Shown one piece after another: positions 1 to 13,525 of a stretch of 64,000 nucleotides of DNA. A program made the translations under genes and the position numbers. Source of the DNA: Camarhynchus parvulus (Eukaryota; Chordata; Aves; Passeriformes; Thraupidae); contig NC_044573.1 in NCBI RefSeq assembly GCF_901933205.1, forward strand, positions 62,487,993-62,551,992. Reading direction: 5' to 3'. The notes beneath the pieces are model-generated. The model was given only the letters and a program-made list of their open reading frames with translations. It searched no databases and was not told the origin of the DNA. Every line of letters begins with the position of its first letter. Position 1 is the stretch's first letter.

Positions 1-3000
1 GAATGATGTTTAAATAAAACAATGCCTGGAGTAGTACACAATGCATGATTTTAAGAAAACAGTTTTTTGGGTTTTTTTACCTCAGAAAGCTGAAAAGACA
101 ATAAGTAAAAGTCACAGCTTTTCAATAAATGAAATAATGCTACATGGAGTTACAGAATATTCTGGTTAAAGGTATATGGCCTAGTTTTGAATTATTAGAT
201 GCTCCCATCTGAAAACATGTTCTTGGGAACAATAGTATTGGCTCATCTGCTGCTGATTTTAATAATGTTAGTTATCCCTGTTAAGTAGAATAGCTAGTTC
301 TATTGGCTTCAACAGTCCTGGCGAACATAACCAACCATTCAAACCTTTAATGGCCCAACAGAGTTAGAATTGTTATGTTTTGTAGGTATATGCACAGCTA
401 ATGGTAAAACTGATGGGATAATGAATGCCCTGATGCTAACGGTAACAGCCACCAAATATCCTCTTTATATGAGTTCTGCACAACATTAAATAAAGAATGG
501 TCTTAAAGAGGACAAGAAAAAATTGCCTAATTTACAAGTGAATTTGCACCTTCTCCATCATAAACAACTCATTAAGATGAAGTAATCATGCCACTTAGCA
601 ATCCCATTATTGTAATTCTCATTGTTACATGAAACTTGTTAGTATATATTAGGATTGCAACTCTGATACAATCTCTGTCATAGATGTAGAGATTTTAAAG
701 AAATGTCACTACATATTCTTAAGGACAGAAAAATAAAAAAGGCCTAGAATTGTAAAGTGCTTTACAGGTAAAGAGTCAAGTTAAAATGATCTTATAATTG
801 TTCTCAAGCATTAACATTCCAGGAAATTCAGGGATAAGTCTATATTAAAAAAAAAATCATTGAGCATTTAACAGAATGAAAATGCAGAGTTAGTTTTCTG
901 CACAAAATTGTCTTTGTCCCAAAGTGAACCATGGTGGATGAAAATGAGAGAATAAACCAACTGCTCCTTCAAAAAAAGCAGCTTGTATGCTGTTAAAAAT
1001 TAGCTTAATTTAAACTTAATTATTGTGAGGAGTTTCACTGCACTGAATTAATGACATAATTTACTTTCTGGAAAACATTACAGGTCCTTAGTTCTGTAGC
1101 TCAAACAACTATTGAGCTTGTTTTCAGTTCTGTAATAAAAAGTTTTGCTTGAATGTGGATTGTAGGTTTTGATATTATTGTTCCCCTGACAGAAGCTTTT
1201 AACAGAAAGACAAATGAAAGAGTGCTGGTTTGTGAAAGGGTATGATACATGCAGTCACATCCTCACCAGGAGCCAACTGGGAACCAGCTCCCTTGGTTTC
1301 AATGGGTCTACGACAGCTGATGATACAGAAATGTCTCATACTTTGAAGGATTTCTGCAAAACATAAATTGCCTTTTATTGGTGCTCGGGGATTTTCAAGA
1401 GAAGAAGAAGCAAGCTGGTGAAACTGAGGCTATGGTTCTACAATACAATAAATCATGCCTGATGTCTTCATGAACCAGATTAAAACAGGTGTAACTATAA
1501 GAAAGAAATGGATGAATCAATATAAACTCAATTTGCTGGTTCTATTTTGTTCAAAATGTTGTGAGGGACCATCCTACTATAAGTAGCTTCTGTGCTGGAT
1601 CATATATCATCTGTTTGAAATACTATGCCCCTTCTGGTATTACCTGTATCATGCTGAGCAAGAAACAAGTTTAAGTACAGCATGATCTCTGCATCAGATA
1701 CCCCGGGCTGATTCAAAGCAGTGATGTGCCCAAGATGGATCCCAACCACATTTCTAATGCTGAACGCACAGACATAGTTTAAGGATAACAGACCCATTGC
1801 TGGAAACTCTGAAAACTCGAGATGAGATGGGAATTCCTCAGGAATTCAAGTGGGAAGTGTAGCAGTCACCTGATCCAGTAAATGCACATGTGGCAAAGTA
1901 GAGTTGCTGCGCTGCTAACTGAGTCAGGATCAGGAGAGTCATGCTATGCTTGAAAGTGTTTGTCAGGAGGCCTTGATCCCTGTCTGCTCTGAGGCAGAAT
2001 CAGAAGTGACTCTGCATTGTATTTTCTAGTGTTCCTCATGTAAAATATGCCAGGCCATGGCTGCCTGCAGCCAGCAGCCTGGCTGAAAGGAAATGTTGAA
2101 GAGGATCCTGCAGATAATGCTACAACTCATGTTTGGTCCACAGCCAAAAAATGAAAACACAATAGAAACCAGAACCTTTGAACACAAGAATTAAATGCAA
2201 CATGGGTCTAAGGCAATAATCCAATACATAATTAATACCAACTTGCCAAGTGGTGTTTTCAATTATGATCATTTCATTCTGTATTAAAGTAGCACCAGAG
2301 GTCAAATGATGCAGTCAGTCCTGATGCTCTTTCCTTTGAATTAGACGATAAAGAACATTTCCAGGTGCATATTCTAGCTAAGATGAAATATAAAAGCAGT
2401 CTAAAAGGAATATAGCTATTCCAGTGTTTAAGTCCACAGCACTGCAGCGTTCTCCGTGTTGAAGAGCACTCCACTGACAGGAAATGTCTTCCAAGTACAG
2501 CTGAACCAAGCTGAATGACATCTCTGGAATATATTCTCAGTGCTCATGCATTATTTCTTTATTCAGATTTCAGAGGAGCATTTGACTTTTACTGTGAAAC
2601 CATAAATCACTACCATTTTTGGCATCTCTCATGTTTTCCTCAATTAAACACAATGGGTTTTCTCCAAGGGAAGAAGGAACAGTGCAAACAGTGTTCAAAA
2701 TGTGTTACTAATTTATTGGAAGGTCCTGTTGGATATAATTAATTCAAATGTTCCAACAGAACACATACATCTTTTGGTAATACATGTAGTTTGAGACCCC
2801 TGCACATTATGTAGGGGGTGTTTTAGGATGTATTTTAGACCAAATATTCTTCCTAGACATGGCAGATACATTTTAGCTGTAGTGGTTGTGAAAAATGGCC
2901 CAGAGTTTTGTTGTCCTTGTTCATTAGTCTGTTAGGAGCTATTTGTTATTGTAGAGAAAACTAAGAGCTTTGCTCACCCTTTTCTTTCACTGCAAATGTA

Positions 3001-5320
3001 TGTAAAAGAAAAACATAACAAAGAAACATTTACAAGGAGAAGGAGTATTTGCAGTGACATAAATTGCCTTGGCAGACATTTTGGTGGCAATTATATAGAA
3101 GAAATGTGTACGCAGACTTTTTGTATTACTGCCTGTAAATATTGCAGTTTTCTATTAATGTGCATTACTGGAGCTACTAGCTTTGACAGTTCTTTGGCAT
3201 GCTTTGGGGACAATTGCTTTAAGAAAAAAAACCAAAAACTACTTGCTTCTATCTGACCAGCATCAAAAAAGCATCATCTACACTGTTCACTGGGTTGTGG
3301 CAGACTGACTTTTCCTGACAGTGGTTGTTCTGCAGCCTCTTATCCATGCTGCTACTTGTTATCTCTTGGCATGTGCTATTCCAGAGGACAACTTCAGTTT
3401 TAAGCCTTCTCTTAAGTGTCAAGCAGACTGATGATTTTCTGTAAGTACTTTATCAACTCAGTTTCTATTGATTTTAGAGAATACTGTAACTAGAGCTATG
3501 GAATGTGACTACCATTCTGCTGTAAATTTGAGTGTGATTTTCTACTTCCTCCAGAGAGAAAAAGGGATAAGGAATTCTCCTTTCTTTGTTTATCTCAAGG
3601 TTAATGAAAAGGTACACTTGTAAAATGTTTTGACTAGTACATTTAGGACCATACCACATCCTGGTGTAGTAGCAGTGCCTTTTTAGTTGGCAGGTTTTGA
3701 AAACATTTGTGAAAGCCAACAAGTCATGGATTAAGACAAAAGCAACTTATGCACAATTTTTCTATCATAATAAATATGCTAAAGGAAACTAAGATTTAAT
3801 GGCATAGTTATTTCATTCCATCTAGCAATGATAGAAAGGGACTGCAAATGTTAATAGTTAAGGTCATCCAGGATCTTTGATTTGGGCTGCCATGTGTTTC
3901 ATCAGACATGGCTACTTCTCTGACCTTAACATTTGAGATCAATGGATTTTTGGCATATGCAACTCATGTTTTTAAATCCCTACTGGAGCAGGAGCCAGGA
4001 TTTTTTTCCCTTTGAAAAAAACGCAACATAAAACCTCAGATGGGTCTTCCAGCCCTACCAGCTGCAAATGGTCTACAGAGGATCTGCAGTAGTTTTCAGT
4101 CAGCAGTCAAGGTGTGAAAGAAGAGTGAGAAAGGACTGTCAGGCACACTGTCTGAGCATGTAAAGACGGAGGGAGTGGAATATAAACAAAGTGAATGTCA
4201 AGATTTTTTCTGAGAATTAGGCAACCTGGAATTTCTCAGAAGAGTATGAGACACTTCTGGGCACGAGCAACTCTAGGTTCTGAGGGGTCAGCTTGCTGTA
4301 TGGGCAGACCTTCCTCTTTCTTGTGCTACCACGAACAGCATTGCCATGTTCTCCCTTCAAACTCATGCCCTTGCTTTTCTGCCACATCCCATAGTGCCCT
4401 CCCACCCTTCTACTCTACACCTCTCTTTCCTGTTGGAAATGCTATGAACTATTTTTTACTGGTTCTATTCCTAACAAGGCTGAATGGAAAAAGTAATTTA
4501 ACATGGCTGAGTGATCTGTTCATTATCAATTGTCTCATAGGAACATTTTGAGGATCACAGGACATTTGTTAAGTGATTTTGGACCACTTGATGAAAGATA
4601 TTTTTCTAAGTGTTATTATTTTCATGTAAATTTACAATGTATTTAATGTACAATTAATGTTAGAAATGCTCATTCTTCATAGTTCCTCATTATGTAATTT
4701 TTATTTTAAAATATATAAATAGTCTATCTAGTGTTTGTACTTACATGTATATTACATTTAAAAGCTGTAGATTTTCTATGAGCCAAAAAAGGATTAAAAC
4801 AAAACTTTGGAACAAGTTGAGATGTTGCTTTTGCTGAATAATGTTCATATACTTAAGGAAAAGAATGATGGAATCTCTACTTTGAAATCTCAAATGTGCT
4901 TCTTAAGGTAATCCTTTATTGTCAGAAAGAGGGAAGTGGTTCAGAATAAAACCAATTAAACTTCACCCGGAAAACTTTGAAAATACAGTCTCATGATCAA
5001 GGTGTTGTAAAGCATTGCATTCAGAACAAATCTGGCCTGTGCTTCAGGGAATTTGCCACTAGCATCTTTTGCCCAGTCATTCCCTGAACCATTAAAGATG
5101 TATGGCTTAACCCTGATGTTAAAGAACCATTTGAGGTCAGTACTCTGATGTGAAAATTTGTTTTTGTGTATCTACTAAAAATCAAATAGTTTTACAGCAT
5201 AGCTTATAAGGGCTTGAGATGCGCTACAAGTTTTCTGACATGTAGTAAACCACAAAACATCCATTTAATTTGTGAACATTGATGATGTGGTGGAAAATGG
5301 CATTGCTTCTTTGATGTTTG
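1..5320. other. Unique AT-rich noncoding DNA, no gene seen
   Basis: I read both strands and found no exon, RNA gene or dated transposon here. Open frames are all under about 120 codons and lie on both strands without any protein family I recognise. Around 4620-4760 the sequence becomes very AT-rich, with many TTTA and AATT words. The stretch from 400 to 660 looks like ordinary slowly evolving unique DNA, but conservation cannot be judged from one sequence. Confidence 0.6.
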
Positions 5321-5360
5321 TGGAGTCGCGCCAATTTACACCAGCTCAGGAATTTGGTCT
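5321..5360. repeat. Short relic of a palindromic amniote interspersed repeat
   Basis: The words TTTACACCAGCTCAGGAATT and the flanking GGAGT...CAA resemble the right half of an old palindromic repeat that I remember from turtle, crocodile and bird DNA. That repeat has a 'gagttacaccaatttacaccagctgaggatctggccc'-like end, as I recall it. Only about 40 bases are left here and the opposite arm is not visible. The family name is uncertain (probably a nonautonomous DNA transposon), and the match is by eye from memory. Confidence 0.4.
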
Positions 5361-5392
5361 ATTGTTCCTGCAAACATCCTATGACAAATTAT

Positions 5393-5408
5393 CAAGATGA
5401 TCATCTTG
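5393..5408. repeat. Perfect 16-bp palindrome
   Basis: CAAGATGATCATCTTG reads the same on both strands with no central spacer. It is isolated in unique DNA. It may be a dimeric factor site or chance; nothing nearby decides between them. Confidence 0.8.
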
Positions 5409-8374
5409 CAAAGACAAGCAAAGTATTAGAATAACAGTTCCCTGGCAAATACTACTGGGAGACTTAACTTATTAGAAAAATAAATTACATGTGTTCTTTT
5501 TATATGAATAAAAACTTCTTTCATAAGAACACGTGATTTGCTAGGAGACTGAAGCTGTGATTTCCTAGCTGTGGATGCAACTTGGTGAATCAGTGAAGCA
5601 ACATCTGACATCTCAGTGAAGCAACTGATGTTTGCTCAGACTTGTACGGCATAAAGATTTAATATCCTCAAATAAAGGCATCCAGGACCTAATCTCCTGT
5701 TTTTCAGTTTCTTTTTTGGGGCTTCTCCCTGTTGTTTCCATCTTGTCTTTGTCATCAAGAGTGCATGTAAAAACACATATGAGAAGAAAGGCAGCAAATA
5801 TTTTGTCTTGCCTTTTCTATCTCTATCTTTATAGAATTAACAGCTTTTTACCCCAGTGTTGGGTTTGATCCTGGAGCTGATTTCAAGCAAACCAGCTGAA
5901 AGCGGGCATTTCATTTAGAGGAATGGGAAATGTGTCAGAAGGTACAGCTATATTCTACAGAATGTAATGCAGGTACCCACAGACATTTCTGTGTTAATCT
6001 GCAAGGGTCTACAGGATGTGTCAGCAAAATTTTCTATGGTCTGCGTACCAGATGTGTCAGTAAAATTTTCTGTGGCCAGTATTCTTTGGAACCTTTAGGA
6101 AAGGAGAGAGAAAGGAGGAAAGAAATGCTCAAAGCTAGAGCTGTGCCCCCTCTCTAAGAAAAAAATAGGTTAGGCTGATGGCAGAACTCAGTAGCACTAA
6201 GAATTCCACCTGAGATGATTTCATGCTCCCCAAGGAAGAACACATGGATATGGAGTAATGGGGCTTCAAAAAAATCTAAATCAATCTGAAGATGTTTCTA
6301 ACTCTGCCACAAGGCTCACAGATGTAGTTCGGTGAATTTTTTTTTGCCAAGACATCTTTATATGGCAAGAAAAGGAAAATATCAACCTGGTTTTTCTAAT
6401 AATGAGACTCCTCAAAAGGAAAGAAAAAGCAGTCCAAAAAAGAGCTAAAAGATTCATGGAGCTTTTTCTACATAACTATACCTGGAGATACAATTATATG
6501 TTTTAGGTATTGCTGTGTCAAAATGGTAAAATTCATGACAGACTCAAGTATTCCAGCTTGGAAAACCTTTTTTTCATGAAAAAATTTATATACTCTTGAA
6601 TACATTTACCCTAAAAGTGAATATACACTGACTGCTTCACTGTTTGGATGAACTTCAGCTGGCAGGAAATATAATTTAGGTGAATTCACTCATGTTTTTA
6701 CTTTCATATTTCAGTAGTAAAAAAGACTGCTTTTCACAACACCAGAGACGAACATTTTTAGGAATCAAACTGGAAAACATCATGCTGGAAAAAAAAGGAA
6801 AAATTAGCCAAAGAATATTTATGGGAAATTGGTAGTTTGCTAGAAATTGGTGGAAGTGTTCATCCCATGTCATGGAGAATTTTTGCTGTTTTGAGAAGAG
6901 ATTTGATCTCAGTATGGAGTGAAAAGCAGTAATTTAGAAATTCTCAGGTTTGGGGAATGGAAAACTGTATGTTCTGATCTGAATAAATTATTTTCCTTTT
7001 AAATATGCAGTGGTTAAGATTTTGTCTCTCAAATCCAGGTGCATTTTATTTATTTAGTCTGAAGTTACTGAAACAACATTGGGAATTGAAAGGATACATT
7101 TGAACTGGCTTTGAGAAAGCCTCACACTTTGAGGGAAACACACATAATAAAATTAGGGGAATTCCCAGAGGAACAGTTATTTTTTTATAAAAGCTATAGC
7201 AAATATATATGAAAATGAGCTCAAACTGAACAGATACAAGCAGCAATATTGAGAAAAGTAGACTGCTCACCAGACTGATATTCTGTTACTTAAGGTTTAT
7301 GTAGCCCTATGTGCTGCTTGGAAAAACTGGATTTCTGGTTGAACCAAGATGACTGAGGGCTGGATTTGGAAATGTTTTGTCCTGCGTTATCTCTAGAGCA
7401 CTAGAGACACTGTGACAGACAGTCTCTGTTTTAGGACACCTGAGAGATCAGGTATATGTTTGGTTTCATTATTTCTTGATAACAGAAGAAGGAAAACAGC
7501 AAGTGAACTGTACCTGAATTTTGAGGAAAGTTCTCTACATCACTTAATATTTAAAAGGAGATTTTATTTGACTTAGCTCTTTATTCAACTTTCTTCTTCT
7601 TGCCCTGTTTGCTAAAACCTGCTGGTTTTCTTATTTTAGAGGAAAATGATATTGAAGTTTGTAGTGGAGTTGTGGAGATTTAACAGTAAACAGCTGAGAG
7701 TGTTGTATTATCAATTACTAGGTGTAAATATATGGTTTCATGGGTTGTATCTAAAGGAATACAAAGGTATTATTTTAGATTTGTGTACAAATGCCATTTA
7801 TTTATCCTAACATGCCAGATAAGTTTACACGTAGATCCAGTATTTACTCAGTAGATCACAGAGGTGAGCTTGAATAGGACAAGGAGAAACTCTTCCTTGC
7901 ACCTTGTAATGATATTCTAACCTTAGGAAGAGGCCTGAACAAGCCAGGTGTGGCAGGAAAACTGGAGTCATAGAACAACTGAAGTTTTATTTTGAAGCCT
8001 GAGGTGCCTGCCAGGTGCAACTTCGTAAAGCATAAAGCTGCAAGTTATTTTAGGTTTAAAATGTTATTTAGCTCACAGAGCATGAGGCCATTTAGCAAAT
8101 ACTTCATGTTCGGTGTGATTTTCACCCTGTTGGACTATAAAGTCAATAAGGCATCATTTCTCACCCTGTGACTATGTTTTCCTTGTTCTTATACACCACT
8201 ACTGACTGTACAGAACAGAAAATAGCGCAAACATTTCAGATGAGGTTAATCAACTTTATTATGATGCACTACCTTCTGTTGCCAAACAAGAGAAAGTTTT
8301 ATCTTCAACCAGCTAAAACTGTGGTATTTAATCTTATTCACAGATCATTAATATAGTGTAAATACAAATGTTGT
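5409..8374. other. Unique AT-rich noncoding DNA
   Basis: No gene, RNA gene or transposon is recognised. The only internal structure is a short direct repeat near 6015-6076, listed separately. Open frames are short and have no recognisable product. Confidence 0.6.
6015..6076 (+). repeat. Imperfect 26-bp direct repeat, period 36
   Basis: The 26 bases at 6015-6040 recur at 6051-6076 with three differences. Both copies share GATGTGTCAG and AAAATTTTCT. The spacing is 36 bp. It looks like a small local duplication that has since diverged. Confidence 0.8.
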
Positions 8375-8424
8375 AACTTTATTGTGAATCTGAACTTTAT
8401 TGTGAATCAACTTTATTGTGAAAC
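8375..8424 (+). repeat. Three-copy 16-bp tandem repeat
   Basis: AACTTTATTGTGAATC occurs at 8375-8390 and 8393-8408, then a third time at 8409-8424 with its last bases changed to AAC. The first two copies are separated by TG. It is a minisatellite-like array grown by slippage or local duplication. Confidence 0.9.
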
Positions 8425-8851
8425 TTGTGTAAACTTCCTTTGGTTATGTTGCATTCACTTATTCTCATACAGACATAAACCAAACAGTGCAGTAACCCAG
8501 TTTCCCTTATAAGACTAATTGTGGTTAGCTACCTGTATAGTGATGAAGACTGATATTGCAAGTTCTAAAACTAAGGGAGGGATATGTGAACTATTTCTGA
8601 CAAAAAAAAAGTGTAAAAACTAGTAATTCTTAATAAGCAAAATTCTGCAGTAATGGTCTTAGTGATATTTTTCTTTGAAAAAGGAAATATATGACAGTTA
8701 TAAAAATATTTGTCAGTTTCTGGATTTCATACAGAAATTGTAATGTTTGAGCATCCATGTTCTTGGTGTGATTAAATGTATACTGGTGACAGAAACACAT
8801 TCTATGCCCCCTTCTCGCTTGTCGCTGCTGTGTCAATATTGTGACATATAG

Positions 8852-8950
8852 GATTACAGAATCACAGAAACTTTTATGTCATGAAGGACTTCTGCAGATC
8901 ATTCGGTGCAAGCCCTTGCACTCAAATCAGGGATTACTCCAAAATAGGTT
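8852..8950 (-). mobile_element. Decayed CR1 LINE 3' end
   Basis: Read on the plus strand, the block starts with ATTACAGAATCACAGAAAC. It continues through GGACTTCTGCAGATCATTCG and then CAAATCAGGGATTACTCCAA. This follows the reverse complement of an avian CR1 3' end in order: 'cacagaatcacagaat', 'ggacctctggagatcatctagtccaa', 'caagcagggtcacc'. The element is therefore inserted in minus orientation. It is badly diverged and only the last ~100 bases are readable. The right boundary is uncertain and may run to about 8980. Confidence 0.75.
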
Positions 8951-8980
8951 TTTAACTTGCTGTTTTGAGAGATATTTGCA

Positions 8981-11900
8981 CTCCCTGTGCTGCATGAAAG
9001 AATTCTGCTATGCAGCCAGTGACTGCACGCAGTAGCCAAAGCTGTCTTTGAAAACAAGTCTGATTCAGTGGTCTCTCCTTTAGCAGGGCTTATAATGAGC
9101 AAACAATCAATGTAAACCAAAGCATTCTTGGCATAGATTATGTTGAATCAGGTTTAGAAGAAAACTGTATTGGGAGATGTGAAGGGCATCAGGAAAAGTA
9201 ATAATCCCTGCTTTAAGTTCTTCTGGAAATTCTTGGAGAGAGTATGCACTAAATGTCAGTCTGTAGGTCAGCAAAGGCAATTATATACACTTTAGGGAAC
9301 TGGTGATGTATGTGACTACTTTCTGTTGAAAACTCTGCTGCCCCAAGGGGCTCTTGCAGCAAGCAGCCCAGCTCTCAGAAAGAGACTGGAAGCATAAATC
9401 GCTAACCTTGAGTGAACAGAACACCATCCAGGCAATAAAATCCAGCTATAAACACGGGGAAAGGCCACATCTTTGATAACTTCCTGAAATGATTGCAAGT
9501 TTCTTTTTTAAGCCTTCCTCTCACTTATGCATCTCATAAAGCAAAGGCGCAGGTTACTGTGGCTTTCACTTTTAACATGCTTACCCCTGTCACTCTTATT
9601 TTGCTGTGGCTATTTACTCACTTATCCCCCTTCCACTCCTCATGTGCTTATTGTCTTCTTCATCTGCTTAGTCACATGAGCCCCACTATCCACACACAGT
9701 GGGAAACAACCATGAAATGCATGTGATTTTTATTTCAGTATAATTTCGTCTTCATGGACTCAAGGAATTATTATGCAAGACCTCAATTTTATTCACAGAA
9801 AGATTATTACTTTCTTGTTTATTTTGCATTCTTTGCCTTCTCTCATCTATTCACATATTTCAACTTTCCTAATTAATTTTTTTAATCTGAAAATATTTGG
9901 CTGTTTATTTGTCTTTTATGCCTTTTCTGTATGTGTCTATATCAGATCATTTGTTAAAGGAAAAATGTTTGACTAAATAAGAATAATGTTGTAATAAGGG
10001 TGGAGTACATTTCTTGTTTTTAAAAGTTCCTTCCAAGATTTTCATCTTCATTTTTTTCTGCAAATGTTTGGCCAAAGAAACAAAATAAACAGAAAATCAC
10101 AGAGGGTAAAATTGGTTTAAAACACCACTAATTTTTTTTCTTTGCTAGATACTGACCGATCCTTAACTGAATATAAAAACCAGGTCTCTTCAGTGTCTAC
10201 TATTTATAAACCTTTCTTGTTTTTATCTTTTTTCATTAAGACTTAAGACCAAAGTGCAGTCAGAAAACAAACCCAAAGAAAGCCAGATCCTTCAGGATGT
10301 TGTGTTGTCTGCATGCCACTTTCTTTGTGTCCACGCCAGTAGTTACACATGATCTTATGGTCACCTTAAAGCCTGAATTTACTTAAAAACTCTAAGGCAA
10401 AACCTATATAACCATCCTCAGCAGTCCACTCCATACAGATCTGCAGGCTCTGTGGCAACCAGGCAGCAATAGATTTGCACTCAGTTCCTCTGGAAAGTGT
10501 GAACCTGTACAAGCATGGAGCACCACAAACCCATGCGCAGCAAATCTACTTCTGCTGTTAGATAAGGCTAGACAGATTGGAAGACCAAAAATGGTTTCCT
10601 AAGAGGTCTGAGTGAGGGAATTTTGGAGATGCCTTATTACTGTGCTCTAAAGGGAATCAGGATGTTGATGACCTTGGTGAAACTTGGTGATTTATCAGGG
10701 AAAGGAAGACATTTGGTTGGGCTAATTACCCTGGGTCCAACATTGTTGCTAGTTCTCAGCAGCAAAAACTCCCTGGATTTTACTTTAATGTTCAGAGAAG
10801 ACTTTGCTGCAGATGCAAAGCTTTCCATGGTCCACAATCAATGTGCCATCTTTTCTTCCATCTGCTGTATATCAAAGAAAAGGAGAACGAATTAGTCAAA
10901 CAGGGACTCTGGCGCAGTCACCTCTGAAATATGTTAGTTTGTGACTTTAAATGTTGGCCTCCTGGGGCCATTGCTTGTTGGGGAGCTTTTTTCAGGAATG
11001 TTTACTGAAAGAGCACATTTTAAAGTAACAGGGAGGAATACTTGCCAAGTGGAAGCATTCTTACCCATATCTTGTGACTAATGCATCCAATCAAAGCAGT
11101 TCTCTTTCCCAGCCTAGGAAAATTAAACCAGATGCTCTTGAATAAACTACAGAATATTGCAAAACAATTTTCCTGTTTAATTAAAATGATAAACATTTTC
11201 TCTTAATACAAATTCACCAACAAGAAAAGAGTTGGGATTTGGCTGCTGAATTATTTGCTGTGGAACATTTGCTGTATTTCATACTGCAAGGTGGTCATTT
11301 GTGATACTGCCACGTTATTTTAGAACCAACATAAAAGGTTTAATGAACATAAGAGCTAATAAAATAAAGGAACATCTGTCTTACCTACTTACCTGTCATT
11401 TTGTCTGCTAGACCTAGGTAATCAATTAGATCCACATTGCTGAAATTATTTTTTGAACGCAAAAGGGTAAACCTGAAAGGTGTTTAAATTTAGGACCAAG
11501 GAGAGATGTTGAGACAATTTTTGAGAGAAAACCGTTGGCCATATTTTGCATAGCAATTAAACAAATATATAGAAGAGGATCAGATTACCTAAATCTTTTC
11601 TAAAGTCATAATCTGGCCCTTGCAGAATATGCAATAATCAGGAATTCAAGCTAAGTTTCTTCTAAGTCCATTGGTATAGTTAAACAAAAAACTTGCACAA
11701 TCTTGGGGATTTACTTATTTATAGTATATGGTATATTGATAAACAAAAATAATGTGGTTGGTTCTTTTTTCCACTGTCAGGCGCAGAGGATTTAATTTCC
11801 ATTAAATACAATGCAGCAGAAGAAGGAAAATGTGCAATATCCCATGCTCTTCTAACTGGCCACAGTTGATTTTCTGTTGATTACTTTGATCAGTAAAAAA

Positions 11901-13481
11901 ATAATGAATTAATCAATCTTTTTTGCTGCCTATTGCCAAAATGTAAAAAATTTCAAATTACATATAAATTTGTATGTTTATTCTTTTACATATTTTGCTT
12001 TTATACAATAGCTTGGTCACTTTAGCAGATAATATTGTAAGTATGTGAGGTAGTTAGGTGTGCTTTAATAGATTCATTATGTGATATTGTTTCAGCTTCT
12101 TGGCTTAATAACTATCTTCTAGTTAGGCAGTCTTGAGAAAATTTAGTAAGTTCAAAAAAAGTTAGGCAAATTCTCCTGCCCGTTTTATGCCACAGTTTTC
12201 CTGAATCTGCACAAATATTTCTGCCCCACTTCATACCTCTCTAAGGACCTTTATACTTCATTAACTGCTTCACTGTCAATCTGGTTTGAGAGCACCTTTC
12301 AGAAAAAAAATCGGTGCTCCTTCCCATGATATTCAAGCAGTTACTCTGCCACATCCTTCTGACTTTTGGCCTGACATTTTCCCTTTTTGGCAAGGGAAGG
12401 AGGATGAATATGTAGCATTCCAGCCCTTACAGGACTGAGGTGCTACTAGCTGGGCAAAGAGGACAGGTGAAGTTTAAATCCTAATGCATATCTAAAAGGT
12501 AAGGTGAAATTTTTTGTCACAGATTTTGACTTACGTGTGGATATCCTGCCAGTCCAGCTTTGGGATGGAATAGGGTTTATTAGATAAGGCAGGCATTGAA
12601 CAATGATTGTCTATTTAATTTTGAGTGAGTATGTATCTGGATGCATTGCTGTTAATGGACATCAGACATGTAAGTGCAATTAGCCCCTAGATATTCATGT
12701 AACGTCACTATCCTCCTAGTTGTATAGGAATGTGAATCAAAGATGTGAGGGTAGAGAAATGTTTAAATAAATTCAGAGGTCTTTTTCTCTATTCCCAGGA
12801 TTTTTGACCTTGAGAGAAATTTAGAATTGTGAAGAAATAAAGTAGTGGCAGCTGGTCACTGGTTCCTTTTTCACACAGCAGTGGACAGCTGTCTTCAAAT
12901 GTATATAAATATGGACACAAACCATGATTTCATTTTTAATAATTGTCTGCAGTTGCCTGAATCTAGATGTCTGGTACAAGTGTGTGAAAAAAACTGCTAT
13001 GGGAAACCCTCTTATTCATTTGAGTTTGAAATCATGCTGTTTATAGCATTCATAATCTCTAAACAGTTGATTTACTCCAAATTAAGATGGAAGATGACTG
13101 TGCAAGTTTGTTTTCCATATAAAACGGTTATCTGCCTCATGAGCTGGCTCACTTTAAAATTCAACAAGCAGAAGATATGAAATCTTACTCCCTGTCATTG
13201 AGTGGTAGTGATATTTCTCCCACTCTAATTCCAGTCATGCCATACTTAAGTTAGGCAGACGTTTTCAGCTTGAAATATCCTGGTAGAGAATTAACAATAT
13301 TGCTGACAAGGAACACTTAAAAATCATTAAAATTTATGACAAATTAAGGAAGTCAGTGCAACCAGTGAAAATTGCAATTTTATTTTAAAATGTAGGCACT
13401 AATTCCCTGTGTCTGACATGGTAGACAGGAGTAGCAAATAACTCTCTCAGGGCTACTTATCTGCAAAGACCTTGTCCACTT
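8981..13481. other. Unique noncoding DNA
   Basis: No gene or dated repeat is recognised. Long AT-rich runs occur near 11900-12010. The open frames at 9493-9976 are pyrimidine-rich and encode low-complexity hydrophobic strings, as T-rich noncoding DNA does. A 111-codon frame at 12845-13180 has no recognised family. Confidence 0.55.
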
Positions 13482-13525
13482 ACAGAATTTCATAGAGATG
13501 AGAAGGACTTTTGAAGATTTGTAAA
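13482..13525 (-). mobile_element. Possible very short CR1 scrap
   Basis: ACAGAATTTCATAGAGATGA followed by AAGGACTTTTGAAGATTTG has the order of a reverse-complemented CR1 tail ('cagaatcatagaatg', 'aaggaccttaaagatcat'). Only about 40 bases are readable, so chance resemblance is a real alternative. Confidence 0.35.

Noticed and set aside
12845..13180. 111-codon plus-strand frame
   Set aside because: No recognised family, AT-rich codon content like its surroundings, and no splice or promoter context.
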